Below are positions 23,501-30,104 of a stretch of 35,969 nucleotides of DNA, one piece after another (the first letter of the stretch is position 1; the number at the start of each line of letters is the position of its first letter). This DNA is from an uncultured Verrucomicrobiota bacterium. Its GTDB lineage: Bacteria > Verrucomicrobiota > Verrucomicrobiia > Limisphaerales > JADLHS01. The notes under the pieces were generated by a model. The model was not told the origin of the DNA. It worked only from the letters and a program-made list of their open reading frames with translations, and did no database searches. Location: the NCBI GenBank assembly GCA_903828255.1, contig CAIKLQ010000138.1, positions 1 through 35,969 of the forward strand, in the 5' to 3' direction. The position numbers were made by a program, and so were the translations under genes.

Positions 23501-26167
23501 CGCGCTCACGCCGCCCACCGCGAGCAGCGTGGCGAGTAGGTTGGTGGTGTTGGCCGTGCCAAGATTCCGCAGCGCGAAGTTGAGCGTGACGGTTTCACCT
23601 GCGTCCACCACGCCATTGCCCGGCGCACAATTTTCCGTGACGAGCGCAAAGCTGTCCGCCGTCACCACCGGTCCCGCGGTTTCCGCTCCGTTGTAAATGA
23701 CCAGCGCGTAATCCTGATCCGTGGCCGGCGCTTCATTCGGAACGCCGTCCGAGTTAATGTTCGCCGCCGTGACCGTGACGATGAAATTGCCGGAGAGTCC
23801 GGCGGGGAGGAAAATACATTCCACATTATTCTTGCCGTCCGCGGTGCCGCCGGCGACCGAGAATCCGCCGTTAAAGACGTTCCCTTTGTAGGTGTTGCCG
23901 CCGACGGTAACGGTGAGATCGAGATCATTGTTGTAGGCATTGCCGGTGGTGTTGCCGGGAGCATCCGTCCACGCGAGCGTCACGCGGAACGGTTGGCCGG
24001 CGTCCGTGATCGTGCCATTCAGGGCGTGGGTTTGACCCGTGACCGTGAATTTGTCAGCGCCCAGTTGATCGCGCAGCACGCGCGGCACGCCATCGAACGC
24101 CGTCCCGAGGTTCACCTCGCCCATGCCCTGACTGGGTGAAGGCAGCGAATCGCCCGCGCTCGCGCCGTTGAGATAACGCGCGGCGTTGACGAGGAACGCC
24201 TTGGTCATCGCGGGACTTGGGGCGTTGCGGCCCGCATTGATGAAATACTGCCGCAGCAACGCGCCCGATCCCGCCACCGCTGGCGTGGAATGGCTCGTGC
24301 CAGAGGAGGTAGTGTAAAACTGCTGGCCCAGCGGGAAGAAATTATTCGCGCTGCCGACCGCGCCGCCGCCGGGCAGACCGCAAACGCCCGTGCCCTTGAA
24401 ACAGGCGAGCGCCGCGCCGGTGCCGCCGATCGCGGTGCTGCTCTGGCCCACGCCGCCGGTGATGTGCGTGCCGGGCGCGACGAGATCGGGCTTCTGCCGT
24501 CCGTCCGCGCACGGGCCGCGACTCGAAAAACCGACGATGTCATTGGCGCTGTTCGCCTCGGAATCCGGCGTGCTGCAACCGTCGTTCCCCAGCGCGTCGT
24601 TGCCGCCGGCGGCGGTCGCATGGGAATGAACATTTTCCGCCGCGCCCACGACGATCACGTTCTTGGCCGTGCCCGGAGAACCGACCGTCTTGGCCGCGGA
24701 TCCGGCGTTGCCGGCGGCGAAGACGAAGACCATTTCCTGATTGCCCGCGGTGGGGATCGCTGCGCCAGCAGGTTGGGCGTCGCGCACCAGCGCGTCGTAG
24801 TTTTGCGCATCAATATCGTACGCGCCGGCGGTGTCCGCGCCCCAACTGTTGTTGCTCACTCGCGCGCCATCGCGATACGCGCGCGCCGCCAAATCGTTGT
24901 AGCTCGGATTGGTGAAGGCATCCGTGTCGAAGATCACGGACGAACCCACCTTCACGAACGGACACACGCCGAGGCCAAAGTGAAAACCAGCGGCGTCGGT
25001 GTGCGGAAAGCCATTCGCGCGGTCGTTGAAGCCGGCGATGATGTGGGTGTTCAAATTGCCGTGACCGTCGCAGCCCTGCAACGTGCTCCCGACGTTCGGT
25101 GTGCCTTCAATGCGATTGTAGGTGACCCGCGAAGGCAGCACGGGATTGCCGGAGTCATACAGCCCAAAATGACCGGGCGCGAGCATGCCGTTGTCAATGC
25201 CGCTGTCCGTCACGTCCACGACGAAACCGGACGCGGCGAATTGCGCCTGCGTGAAACCTTTGCTGGCAAGCCACGTGAGATAACCCGGCCCGCTCGGCGC
25301 CGTGCCGCTCAGGTTTCCGGCCAAAATTTGATCCTGGCGCTCGTCCATTTTGTGCCGTGGGAAGTGGGGTTGAATGGAAATCACATCCGATTGCGCCGCC
25401 AGTTCCGCGAGCCGCTCCGCCGGGAGCCGAACTACGACGTTGAGATAGTGCAGCGCCGGGAACTGCCGTTCGACCGGCGCGAGTTGCATCTGCTTGATCA
25501 ATGCCAACGTGGCGGGATTCGCGGCGGCATCTGCCAGCAATTGGATTGCGAACGTGTCGGTATCGAGTTTGAGCGGATGGCCTTTCGCATCCGCGGTGCG
25601 GGTGCGCGGATGCAGCTTGAGATCGCCGGTGTAACTTCCCTCCCACTGAACCACGCCTGCTGTGGCGGCCCAACTCTGGAACTTGGCCAGCGTCGGCGCG
25701 TCGGCGTAAATCACATACGCATTCTCGGGAACGTAATGCACAACCTGCGCGCCGAACTGCTCCAGCGCGTCGCGCCACTCCGGTTTGATGGGCCCGACGA
25801 ACTGCACGAGATGGAGTTGCCGTCCGGAAAACGCCGCTGCGGTTTTCCGAAGCGCCTTGACCTCGGGCGCGCGCGTGTCCAGTGGCCGGGCATTGAGTTG
25901 GATGAAATGCGATTCCTCCGCCGACTCCGCGCCCGCCGCCAGCGCAGCGGCGGCGGTCGTGTCATCCACCTCGATAATTTGGAAGCTCCCGTAGTCCGCA
26001 AGGATGCGTCCGCTGTTGGCGGTGAGGCGCTGCGCCGCTTGGGGATCGGTGACGCGGAGTTTGGTTGAGGCCGCCTGAATCGCAGGAATCGCGCCGAGCA
26101 GGAGCAGGAGCAGGATGGAAAGGGAAACGAAGCGTGCCGCACCAGAGGGGCGAATAATGAATTTCAC
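20516..26167 (-). CDS. Very large secreted S8 (subtilisin-like) serine protease with duplicated beta-sandwich modules and Ig-like domains
   Basis: The protein has 1883 residues from the GTG at 26167. This start puts a signal peptide (SLSILLLLLLGAIPAIQAAS) at the right place; a GTG at 26284 falls inside a dispersed repeat and is rejected. The catalytic triad is Asp321 (VVDVTDSGID), His369 (CDGHGNLNTHIIAGF, with three residues inserted relative to GHGTH) and Ser625 (SSGTSHSTPAVAG), with oxyanion Asn487 (AAGNAGS). A P-domain/PPC-like segment follows (VTLAWTDAPGNT, NNDLDLTV). Two tandem copies of a module of about 300 residues come next (VDAGETVTLNF ... LPAGWTTTASG ... VQFRWRCGSDSSVGG). Then come two Ig-like domains (LSYQW...), a WDMN-type beta domain, and a C-terminal domain ending PQRFYRGVPAP. 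It probably degrades extracellular or surface protein. Confidence 0.9.
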   Translation of the reverse strand: MKFIIRPSGAARFVSLSILLLLLLGAIPAIQAASTKLRVTDPQAAQRLTANSGRILADYGSFQIIEVDDTTAAAALAAGAESAEESHFIQLNARPLDTRAPEVKALRKTAAAFSGRQLHLVQFVGPIKPEWRDALEQFGAQVVHYVPENAYVIYADAPTLAKFQSWAATAGVVQWEGSYTGDLKLHPRTRTADAKGHPLKLDTDTFAIQLLADAAANPATLALIKQMQLAPVERQFPALHYLNVVVRLPAERLAELAAQSDVISIQPHFPRHKMDERQDQILAGNLSGTAPSGPGYLTWLASKGFTQAQFAASGFVVDVTDSGIDNGMLAPGHFGLYDSGNPVLPSRVTYNRIEGTPNVGSTLQGCDGHGNLNTHIIAGFNDRANGFPHTDAAGFHFGLGVCPFVKVGSSVIFDTDAFTNPSYNDLAARAYRDGARVSNNSWGADTAGAYDIDAQNYDALVRDAQPAGAAIPTAGNQEMVFVFAAGNAGSAAKTVGSPGTAKNVIVVGAAENVHSHATAAGGNDALGNDGCSTPDSEANSANDIVGFSSRGPCADGRQKPDLVAPGTHITGGVGQSSTAIGGTGAALACFKGTGVCGLPGGGAVGSANNFFPLGQQFYTTSSGTSHSTPAVAGSGALLRQYFINAGRNAPSPAMTKAFLVNAARYLNGASAGDSLPSPSQGMGEVNLGTAFDGVPRVLRDQLGADKFTVTGQTHALNGTITDAGQPFRVTLAWTDAPGNTTGNAYNNDLDLTVTVGGNTYKGNVFNGGFSVAGGTADGKNNVECIFLPAGLSGNFIVTVTAANINSDGVPNEAPATDQDYALVIYNGAETAGPVVTADSFALVTENCAPGNGVVDAGETVTLNFALRNLGTANTTNLLATLLAVGGVSAPSGAQTYGALVAGGGAVTHPFSFTAAGACGSNLIATLALTDGATSLGNVTVTIPVGQLLPIFLQNFDGGAGLPAGWTTTASGGQSPWATSTTQSDSSPNAAFSPDPTTDGVNELVSPVISITSPLAQITFRHNYSTESSWDGGVLEIKLGAGTFTDIVTAGGGFVAGGYNLTLNSSTNPLAGRQAWSGTSGGFITTTATLPTAAAGQNVQFRWRCGSDSSVGGTGWYVDSVVVNARTCCGDSGVVGTPLLSADTATLTAESCLATNGAIDPGETITLNLGVKNIGTAGTTNLVATLLTSGGVTSPSSPQAYGVLPVGGVAGFHPFSFTASGGCGATLTATLQLQDGTSDLGLVTYNLVLGVEADLAGENFDGVTAPGLPAGWTTTASGAQAVWKTDSTTPDTLPNAAFSTEAATNGVNELTSPVFAVPSGSEKLTFRNNYNLEAGSTTGFDGGVLEIKIGAGAWTDIVTAGGSFVSGGYNQTISSSYGNPLAGRQGWSGTSGGFIATTVNLPVAAGQTVQFRWRCGTDSSVGGSGWRVDSVLLSGALCCTGSAAPSILTQPQHQSANIGASATFSVAATGSGPLSYQWLTNGLPIPGANTNAYTKFGVTTNDARGYSVIITNSLGSVTSAVATLTVTIPVPMIVTPPQSQTAFVGSPVSFSVVASGGVPLSYQWRSNEVDISGATLTNYALASAQPSYAANYRVVVTNLYGGATSSVATLSVLNGYSGVLAGWDMNAVTSFGVSPMSPTTNAPNVTVAGLTRGPGVTTTLTPALRAWGGNDFTTGSATDAITAGDYATLDVTANAGYKVSFGAVSTFNYRRSGAGATNGLLQYQLGAGAFADIATLNYASTSTSGASLPAIDLSAIPALQGVGAGTNVTFRIVNYGGTNTGGTWYIYDIGNTTALDFALSGGVAPVVVTNPPAAAPLLTSVLLAGNQFQFTLTGPTSSNYVIQVSTNLADSNWIGLQTNAAPFLFIESNAVAFPQRFYRGVPAP

Positions 26168-26264
26168 AGTATTGCGCAGTAATAGACCACATGAGGAATG
26201 GCCTGTCGAGAATGGACCTCCGGGCCGCTCAAAAAGATGCGCTTGAAAGCGGCTGAGGCCCGCA

Positions 26265-26367
26265 GTGTGGCCGTCCTCGGCCACAGCAAGCGGGAGCGTA
26301 TGAAAGCCCTCTGAACTTCCCCAACCGCCAAGCGTTGGTGACTTGCTGCGCCCGAGGGCGGGCGCAC
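26265..26367. repeat. Dispersed 103-bp repeat, copy 2
   Basis: Ungapped partner of 7510-7612. It holds GTGTGGCCGTCCTCGGCCAC at its start and TGCGCCCGAGGGCGGGCGCA at its end, both self-complementary. It lies in the spacer between the S8 protease start and the DUF309 stop on the same strand, so it could separate those transcripts. Confidence 0.85.
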
Positions 26368-26449
26368 TCCGCCACCCGGGTGCAACGCCGAATCTTCCCG
26401 CACTCGCTTCGAAGATGGAGCCCGGCGCGACGCCGGTCCTACGGCGTGG

Positions 26450-26878
26450 TCACGGTTCTGGTTCCGAAGGCGACAACGCGGGGGCCGGCCCGGCCGCGAG
26501 CAACTTCTGCGGTTCGGTCGCGGCTGCCAGCCGCCGAGACCATTCATCCATCATCGCCAGCGTCGCCAGGAGATCCAATCGCCCGTGGCACGGCGAGTAT
26601 TTTTCCAAATTCGCCTGCGCCAGTCGGAACAAGGCCGCCGCGGGGCCGCGCCGGTTCTTTTGGATGTGGACGAACGCTCCGGCCAGTTGAATCAGCCCCT
26701 TGAAAAAATCCCCGTCCGGTCCGCGCCGGTCGGCCAGCCACAATTCTTCGAGCACGTCATGGGCTTCATAAAAAAGCTGTCGGTTGAAGCAATCGAAGTA
26801 GCCGAGATAGTGGGCGTCCAGTTCCTGGCCTTCGAACTGGGCGATGCGCGCCGCGATCTGTCCGCTCTTCTTGCTCAT
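26450..26878 (-). CDS. DUF309 family protein
   Basis: The protein has 142 residues and is all-helical in appearance. CFNRQLFYEAHDVLEELW (about 30-47) followed by FFKGLIQLAGAFVHIQKNRR (58-77) and GPAAALFRLAQANLEKY is the DUF309 signature (FNxGxYFEAHExLEExW ... FLQGLIQLAxAxxH). The family is uncharacterised. The C-terminal tail (LLAAGPAPALSPSEPEP) is Pro-rich and probably disordered. The ATG at 26878 is only about ten bases from a repeat element, with AGCC-TAAA-GGCT forming a mini-hairpin before the start. It is divergent from parB. Confidence 0.85.
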   Translation of the reverse strand: MSKKSGQIAARIAQFEGQELDAHYLGYFDCFNRQLFYEAHDVLEELWLADRRGPDGDFFKGLIQLAGAFVHIQKNRRGPAAALFRLAQANLEKYSPCHGRLDLLATLAMMDEWSRRLAAATEPQKLLAAGPAPALSPSEPEP

Positions 26879-26886
26879 GCAAAAAG

Positions 26887-27120
26887 CCTAAAGGCTGGAG
26901 TCTGAAGGCAAAAGTCCAAACCGGCAGGGCGCGAGTGGCGGGCGGCATCTATGCCGCTTCATGGCCCGAATGGCCAATCGCATCGAAGCCAGAAGTAACC
27001 CCCGGCTGAATTTGGACGTTGAAGCGGCGTGAACGCCGCGCTCCGTCCGCTCCGCAACCGCAGCGTGACGGGTTAGCCGTTCGATTTTAGACCCCAGACC
27101 CCAGACTCCAGACTTTAGAC
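26887..27120. repeat. Composite palindromic repeat element, copy 2
   Basis: Left end CCTAAAGGCTGGAGTCTGAA (26887-26906); right end CCAGACTCCAGACTTTAGAC (27101-27120). The core has GCCGCTTCA (26953) and TGAAGCGGC (27020), offset by 67 bases exactly as in the copy at 14512-14850. GTGAACGCCGCGCTCCG follows. It occupies nearly the whole divergent DUF309/parB spacer, so both promoters must lie in or beside it. Confidence 0.75.
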
Positions 27121-27159
27121 TTCCTTGACTGACGCCAAGTGCTGCGACACTCTGCCGGC

Positions 27160-28104
27160 ATGGCAAAACCAGCTTTGGGACGTGGTCTGGGCGCGCTGCT
27201 GGGTGGCACGCCGATCATTGCCAATCCCTCGCCCGCCGCAACCACAAGCGTTTCGGCGTCGCTGGCTCCTGCCCTGGCACCGCCCCCCGCCTTCGATCCG
27301 CGCGACCGGGTGCAGCGCGTCAAACTGGACCGCATTCGCCCTTGTCCGCTCCAGCCGCGGAAGGATTTTTCCGAGGAAGCGCTGCGGGAACTCGCTGACT
27401 CCATCAAGGCCCAAGGCATCGTCCAGCCGCTGATCGTGCGCGAGCGGAACGGTTTTTTTGAATTGATCGCGGGCGAACGTCGCTGGCGGGCGTCGCAATT
27501 GGTCGGCCTCGCCGAAGTTCCCATCATCGTGCGCGAGGCCGCCGACCGCGCCGTGTTGGAGATGGCGCTCATCGAGAATCTTCAGCGCGAAAACCTCAAT
27601 GCCATCGAGGAAGCGCAAGGTTACGCCCAACTCATGGCGCAGTTTAATCTCACCCAAGAGGACGTCGCGACGAAGGTCGGCAAAAGCCGCGTCGTGGTCG
27701 CCAACACGCTGCGGTTGCTCAAACTTTCGCTCACCATTCAGGGCTACATCCGCGACGGGCGGCTGGCCGTCGGCCACGCGAAAGTCATCCTGGGCCTGAC
27801 AACTGAGCAACACCAGAAGCTCGCCGCCGAGCGCGTCATCAAGGAAGCGCTGAACGTCCGCCAGACGGAAGGGCTGGTCGCGAAGTTGCAGAACCGCGCC
27901 ACCAAAGGCACCGTGCGCACTGGCCCGGCGTTACCGTTGCCCACCGATGCGCACGTTGCCGATCTCGAAAACCGCTTGCGCGAACGCCTCGGCACGAAGG
28001 TGCAACTCCGCTACGCCCAGGGCAAAGGCAGCGTGGAGATTTCCTTTTTCAGCGATCCGGAGCTGGAACGCGTTTTACAAATCCTCGGAATCGCGGCCGA
28101 GTAA
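27160..28104 (+). CDS. parB: Chromosome-partitioning protein ParB
   Basis: The protein has 314 residues from the ATG at 27160 (MAKPALGRGLGALLGG, a typical ParB opening with the ParA-contact motif). The N-terminal CTP-binding/ParB domain has RVKLDRIRPCPLQPRKDF, IKAQGIVQPLIVR and the phosphate motif GERRWRAS (105-112), then ALIENLQRENLNAIEEAQGY. A helix-turn-helix lies at about 164-187 (NLTQEDVATKVGKSRVVVAN), and the C-terminal dimerisation segment is SVEISFFSDPELERVLQIL. It clamps onto parS and loads SMC/ParA during segregation. No parA precedes it here, unlike most bacterial arrangements, and I see no parS-like TGTTTCACGTGAAACA by eye. The following PfkB gene starts about 27 bases after the stop. 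Confidence 0.94.
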   Translation: MAKPALGRGLGALLGGTPIIANPSPAATTSVSASLAPALAPPPAFDPRDRVQRVKLDRIRPCPLQPRKDFSEEALRELADSIKAQGIVQPLIVRERNGFFELIAGERRWRASQLVGLAEVPIIVREAADRAVLEMALIENLQRENLNAIEEAQGYAQLMAQFNLTQEDVATKVGKSRVVVANTLRLLKLSLTIQGYIRDGRLAVGHAKVILGLTTEQHQKLAAERVIKEALNVRQTEGLVAKLQNRATKGTVRTGPALPLPTDAHVADLENRLRERLGTKVQLRYAQGKGSVEISFFSDPELERVLQILGIAAE

Positions 28105-28131
28105 CCCCGCCGTTTTCCAAAACCAACCGAA

Positions 28132-29250
28132 ATGAATACTCCTGAATTACGCCAATGCTGTGCCGCCGCGCTGCAAGCCGCCGCCGACCGCCCCGCTCAA
28201 CTCAACGCCTTCCTCGGCCTCGACGGCTTTGTGGATGAAATTTTCCACGTCGTGGACAAGCGCGAAAGCGCGGACAAATACCAGCGCCTGCCGTTGATGG
28301 CGCAATGGGGCGAGCGCATCAGTGCCGCGGCCGGCAAGAGCACCAACATCGAATTCGTCCGCCAGATGATCAAGCTCGGCGGCAACGGCCCGATCATGGC
28401 CAACGCCCTTGCCAGTTTCGGCCTGAACGTCAGTTACCTCGGCAATCTCGGTTATCCGAATTTGCATCCCGTGTTCGCCGACTTCGCGAAGCGCGCCGAA
28501 GTGTTCTCCATTGCCGAGCCGGGCTACACCGATGCGGTGGAATTCGAGGACGGCAAGGTAATGCTCGGCAAGCACCAGTCGTTGCGCCAGGTCAACTGGG
28601 CGAACCTCAAGGAACGCTTCGGCCAGGACAAATTCACCGCGAAAATCTCCGCCGCGAATTTCGTCGGCTTCGTCAACTGGACGATGTACACGGCGATGAA
28701 CGAAATCTGGACCGCCACGCTGGAGGAGATTTGCCCGCACCTGACCGGCCCGCGCCGCACGCTGTTCTTCGACCTGGCCGATCCCGAGAAGCGCACGCCC
28801 GGCGACATCGCGGAAGCCCTCAAACTCATTGCCCGGTTTGAAAAATACTTCGACGTGATCCTCGGCCTGAACGAAAAGGAATCGTCGGAAATCGGCACCG
28901 TGCTGGGCTTGGACACGAAGGATCATTCGCCCGAAGGTTTGGTGAAGATCGGCGAACAAATCCGCGCCCACGTCCCGGTGAACACTGTCGTGATTCATCC
29001 GACGCACTATGCGCTGGCGGTCAGCGCGGGCGATTCCGCCGTGGTGGAAGGGCCGTTCACGCCCAAGCCGCTCATCACCACCGGCGCCGGCGACCATTTC
29101 AACGCCGGTTTCTGCCTCGGCAAACTGCTCGGCTTCGACAACGCGTTGAGTGTGTTGACCGGCGTTTCGACCAGCGGCTTCTACGTCCGCACCGCGAAGA
29201 GTCCGGCGATCAGTGATCTTGCTGGATTGTTGCAGAATTGGCCGGTTTGA
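28132..29250 (+). CDS. PfkB-family (ribokinase-like) carbohydrate kinase
   Basis: The protein has 372 residues. LNAFLGLDGFVDEIFHVVD near the N-terminus and MIKLGGNGPIMANALASFGL carry the first family signature (GGN...NxAxxLAxLG). TTGAGDHFNAGFCLGKLLG carries the second: the GAGD anion hole/catalytic base at Gly318-Asp321. VNTVVIHPTHYALAV resembles the nucleotide-site strand. The family phosphorylates sugars, nucleosides or sugar phosphates with ATP. The substrate cannot be read, and the N-terminal segment of about 20 residues plus the long lid differ from the best-known ribokinases and fructokinases. It lies 27 bases after parB and 41 before def, so a parB-kinase-def transcript is plausible. 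Confidence 0.82.
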   Translation: MNTPELRQCCAAALQAAADRPAQLNAFLGLDGFVDEIFHVVDKRESADKYQRLPLMAQWGERISAAAGKSTNIEFVRQMIKLGGNGPIMANALASFGLNVSYLGNLGYPNLHPVFADFAKRAEVFSIAEPGYTDAVEFEDGKVMLGKHQSLRQVNWANLKERFGQDKFTAKISAANFVGFVNWTMYTAMNEIWTATLEEICPHLTGPRRTLFFDLADPEKRTPGDIAEALKLIARFEKYFDVILGLNEKESSEIGTVLGLDTKDHSPEGLVKIGEQIRAHVPVNTVVIHPTHYALAVSAGDSAVVEGPFTPKPLITTGAGDHFNAGFCLGKLLGFDNALSVLTGVSTSGFYVRTAKSPAISDLAGLLQNWPV

Positions 29251-29291
29251 GCCGGAAAGCAAAGACGCCAACCCCTACCCGTCGTCCGCCC

Positions 29292-29870
29292 ATGATTTTG
29301 GAAGTTGTCAAATACGGCCAGCCCGTGCTCCGGCAAAAGGGCGCGAAGATCACCACCGTGAACGCCGAAGTGAAACACCTGATCGCCGACATGTTTGAAA
29401 CCATGTATGCGGCAAAGGGCATCGGCCTCGCGGCGCAACAAGTCGCCCACGCCGTGCAACTCACGGTCTTGGACGTGCGCGCCGTGACCGACCGGCCCTC
29501 GACCATTGAAGTGGCCGGCCAGCCTGCCGAGGTCGCCGACCACATGCCGCTCGTGCTCATCAATCCGGAAATCAAACCCGTCGGCGACCCGATCGTCGGG
29601 CCGGAAGGATGCCTGAGCTTTCCGGAAATCTACGGCGACATCTCCCGCCCGGAATTCGTGGAAGTGAAAGCGCTGAACGAAAAAGGCAAACCCATTTCCT
29701 TCAAGGCGGGCGGCCTTCTCGCGCGTGCCGTGCAACACGAATTTGATCACCTGCACGGCCTCCTGTTCATTGATCGCATGGACAAGAAAACCAAGGAAGA
29801 GTTGCGCCCGGAACTGGACGCGCTTCAGGCCGAAACCAAGGCGCGGCTGGCGCTGGCGAAGAAGAAGTAG
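29292..29870 (+). CDS. def: Peptide deformylase
   Basis: It removes the formyl group from the initiator Met of new proteins, using a metal centre. The protein has 192 residues from the ATG at 29292 (MILEVVKYGQPVLRQKGAKI). The three motifs are GIGLAAQQ (43-50), EGCLS (105-109, metal ligand Cys107) and HEFDH (149-153, His149 and His153 as ligands, Glu150 catalytic). All catalytic residues are intact. The C-terminal helix is Lys-rich (ETKARLALAKKK). The longer in-frame start at 29238 adds 18 residues without family resemblance. No Shine-Dalgarno motif is visible. Confidence 0.96.
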   Translation: MILEVVKYGQPVLRQKGAKITTVNAEVKHLIADMFETMYAAKGIGLAAQQVAHAVQLTVLDVRAVTDRPSTIEVAGQPAEVADHMPLVLINPEIKPVGDPIVGPEGCLSFPEIYGDISRPEFVEVKALNEKGKPISFKAGGLLARAVQHEFDHLHGLLFIDRMDKKTKEELRPELDALQAETKARLALAKKK

Positions 29871-29923
29871 GGGAGTCGTCGGGAGATTTTGCGCGCCACT
29901 GCGTGGCGCCGCATTCCGAGCGG

Positions 29924-30027
29924 GAACATTCAACATTCGACATTCAACGCCCAACATCCAACAGGGGCAGAGGGTAGGGGTGTTGGGCGCTGGGTGTTGG
30001 AGGTTGAATGTCGAATGTTGAATGTTC
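29924..30027. repeat. AT-rich 24-bp perfect inverted repeat
   Basis: Arms 29924-29947 (beginning GAACATTCAACATTCGACAT) and 30004-30027 are exact reverse complements around a 56-base centre with partly complementary CCCAACATCCAACA and TGTTGGGCGCTGGGTGTTGG stretches. Base composition is far more AT-rich than the surroundings. It lies in the def-fkp spacer. Confidence 0.85.
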
Positions 30028-30104
30028 ATTTCCGTTTTCCATTTCCCGCCGCCCAATCCCCGCTCGACACCCCTCCCGCCGTTTCTCCATCATTCCAGCA
30101 CACG

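Noticed and set aside
24290-26068. 592-residue open frame on the plus strand
   Set aside because: It lies wholly antisense to the S8 protease gene, is Arg/Ala/Gly/Val-rich with no recognised motif, and is explained by high GC content.
28147-29271. 374-residue minus-strand frame
   Set aside because: It is the exact antisense shadow of the PfkB kinase gene.
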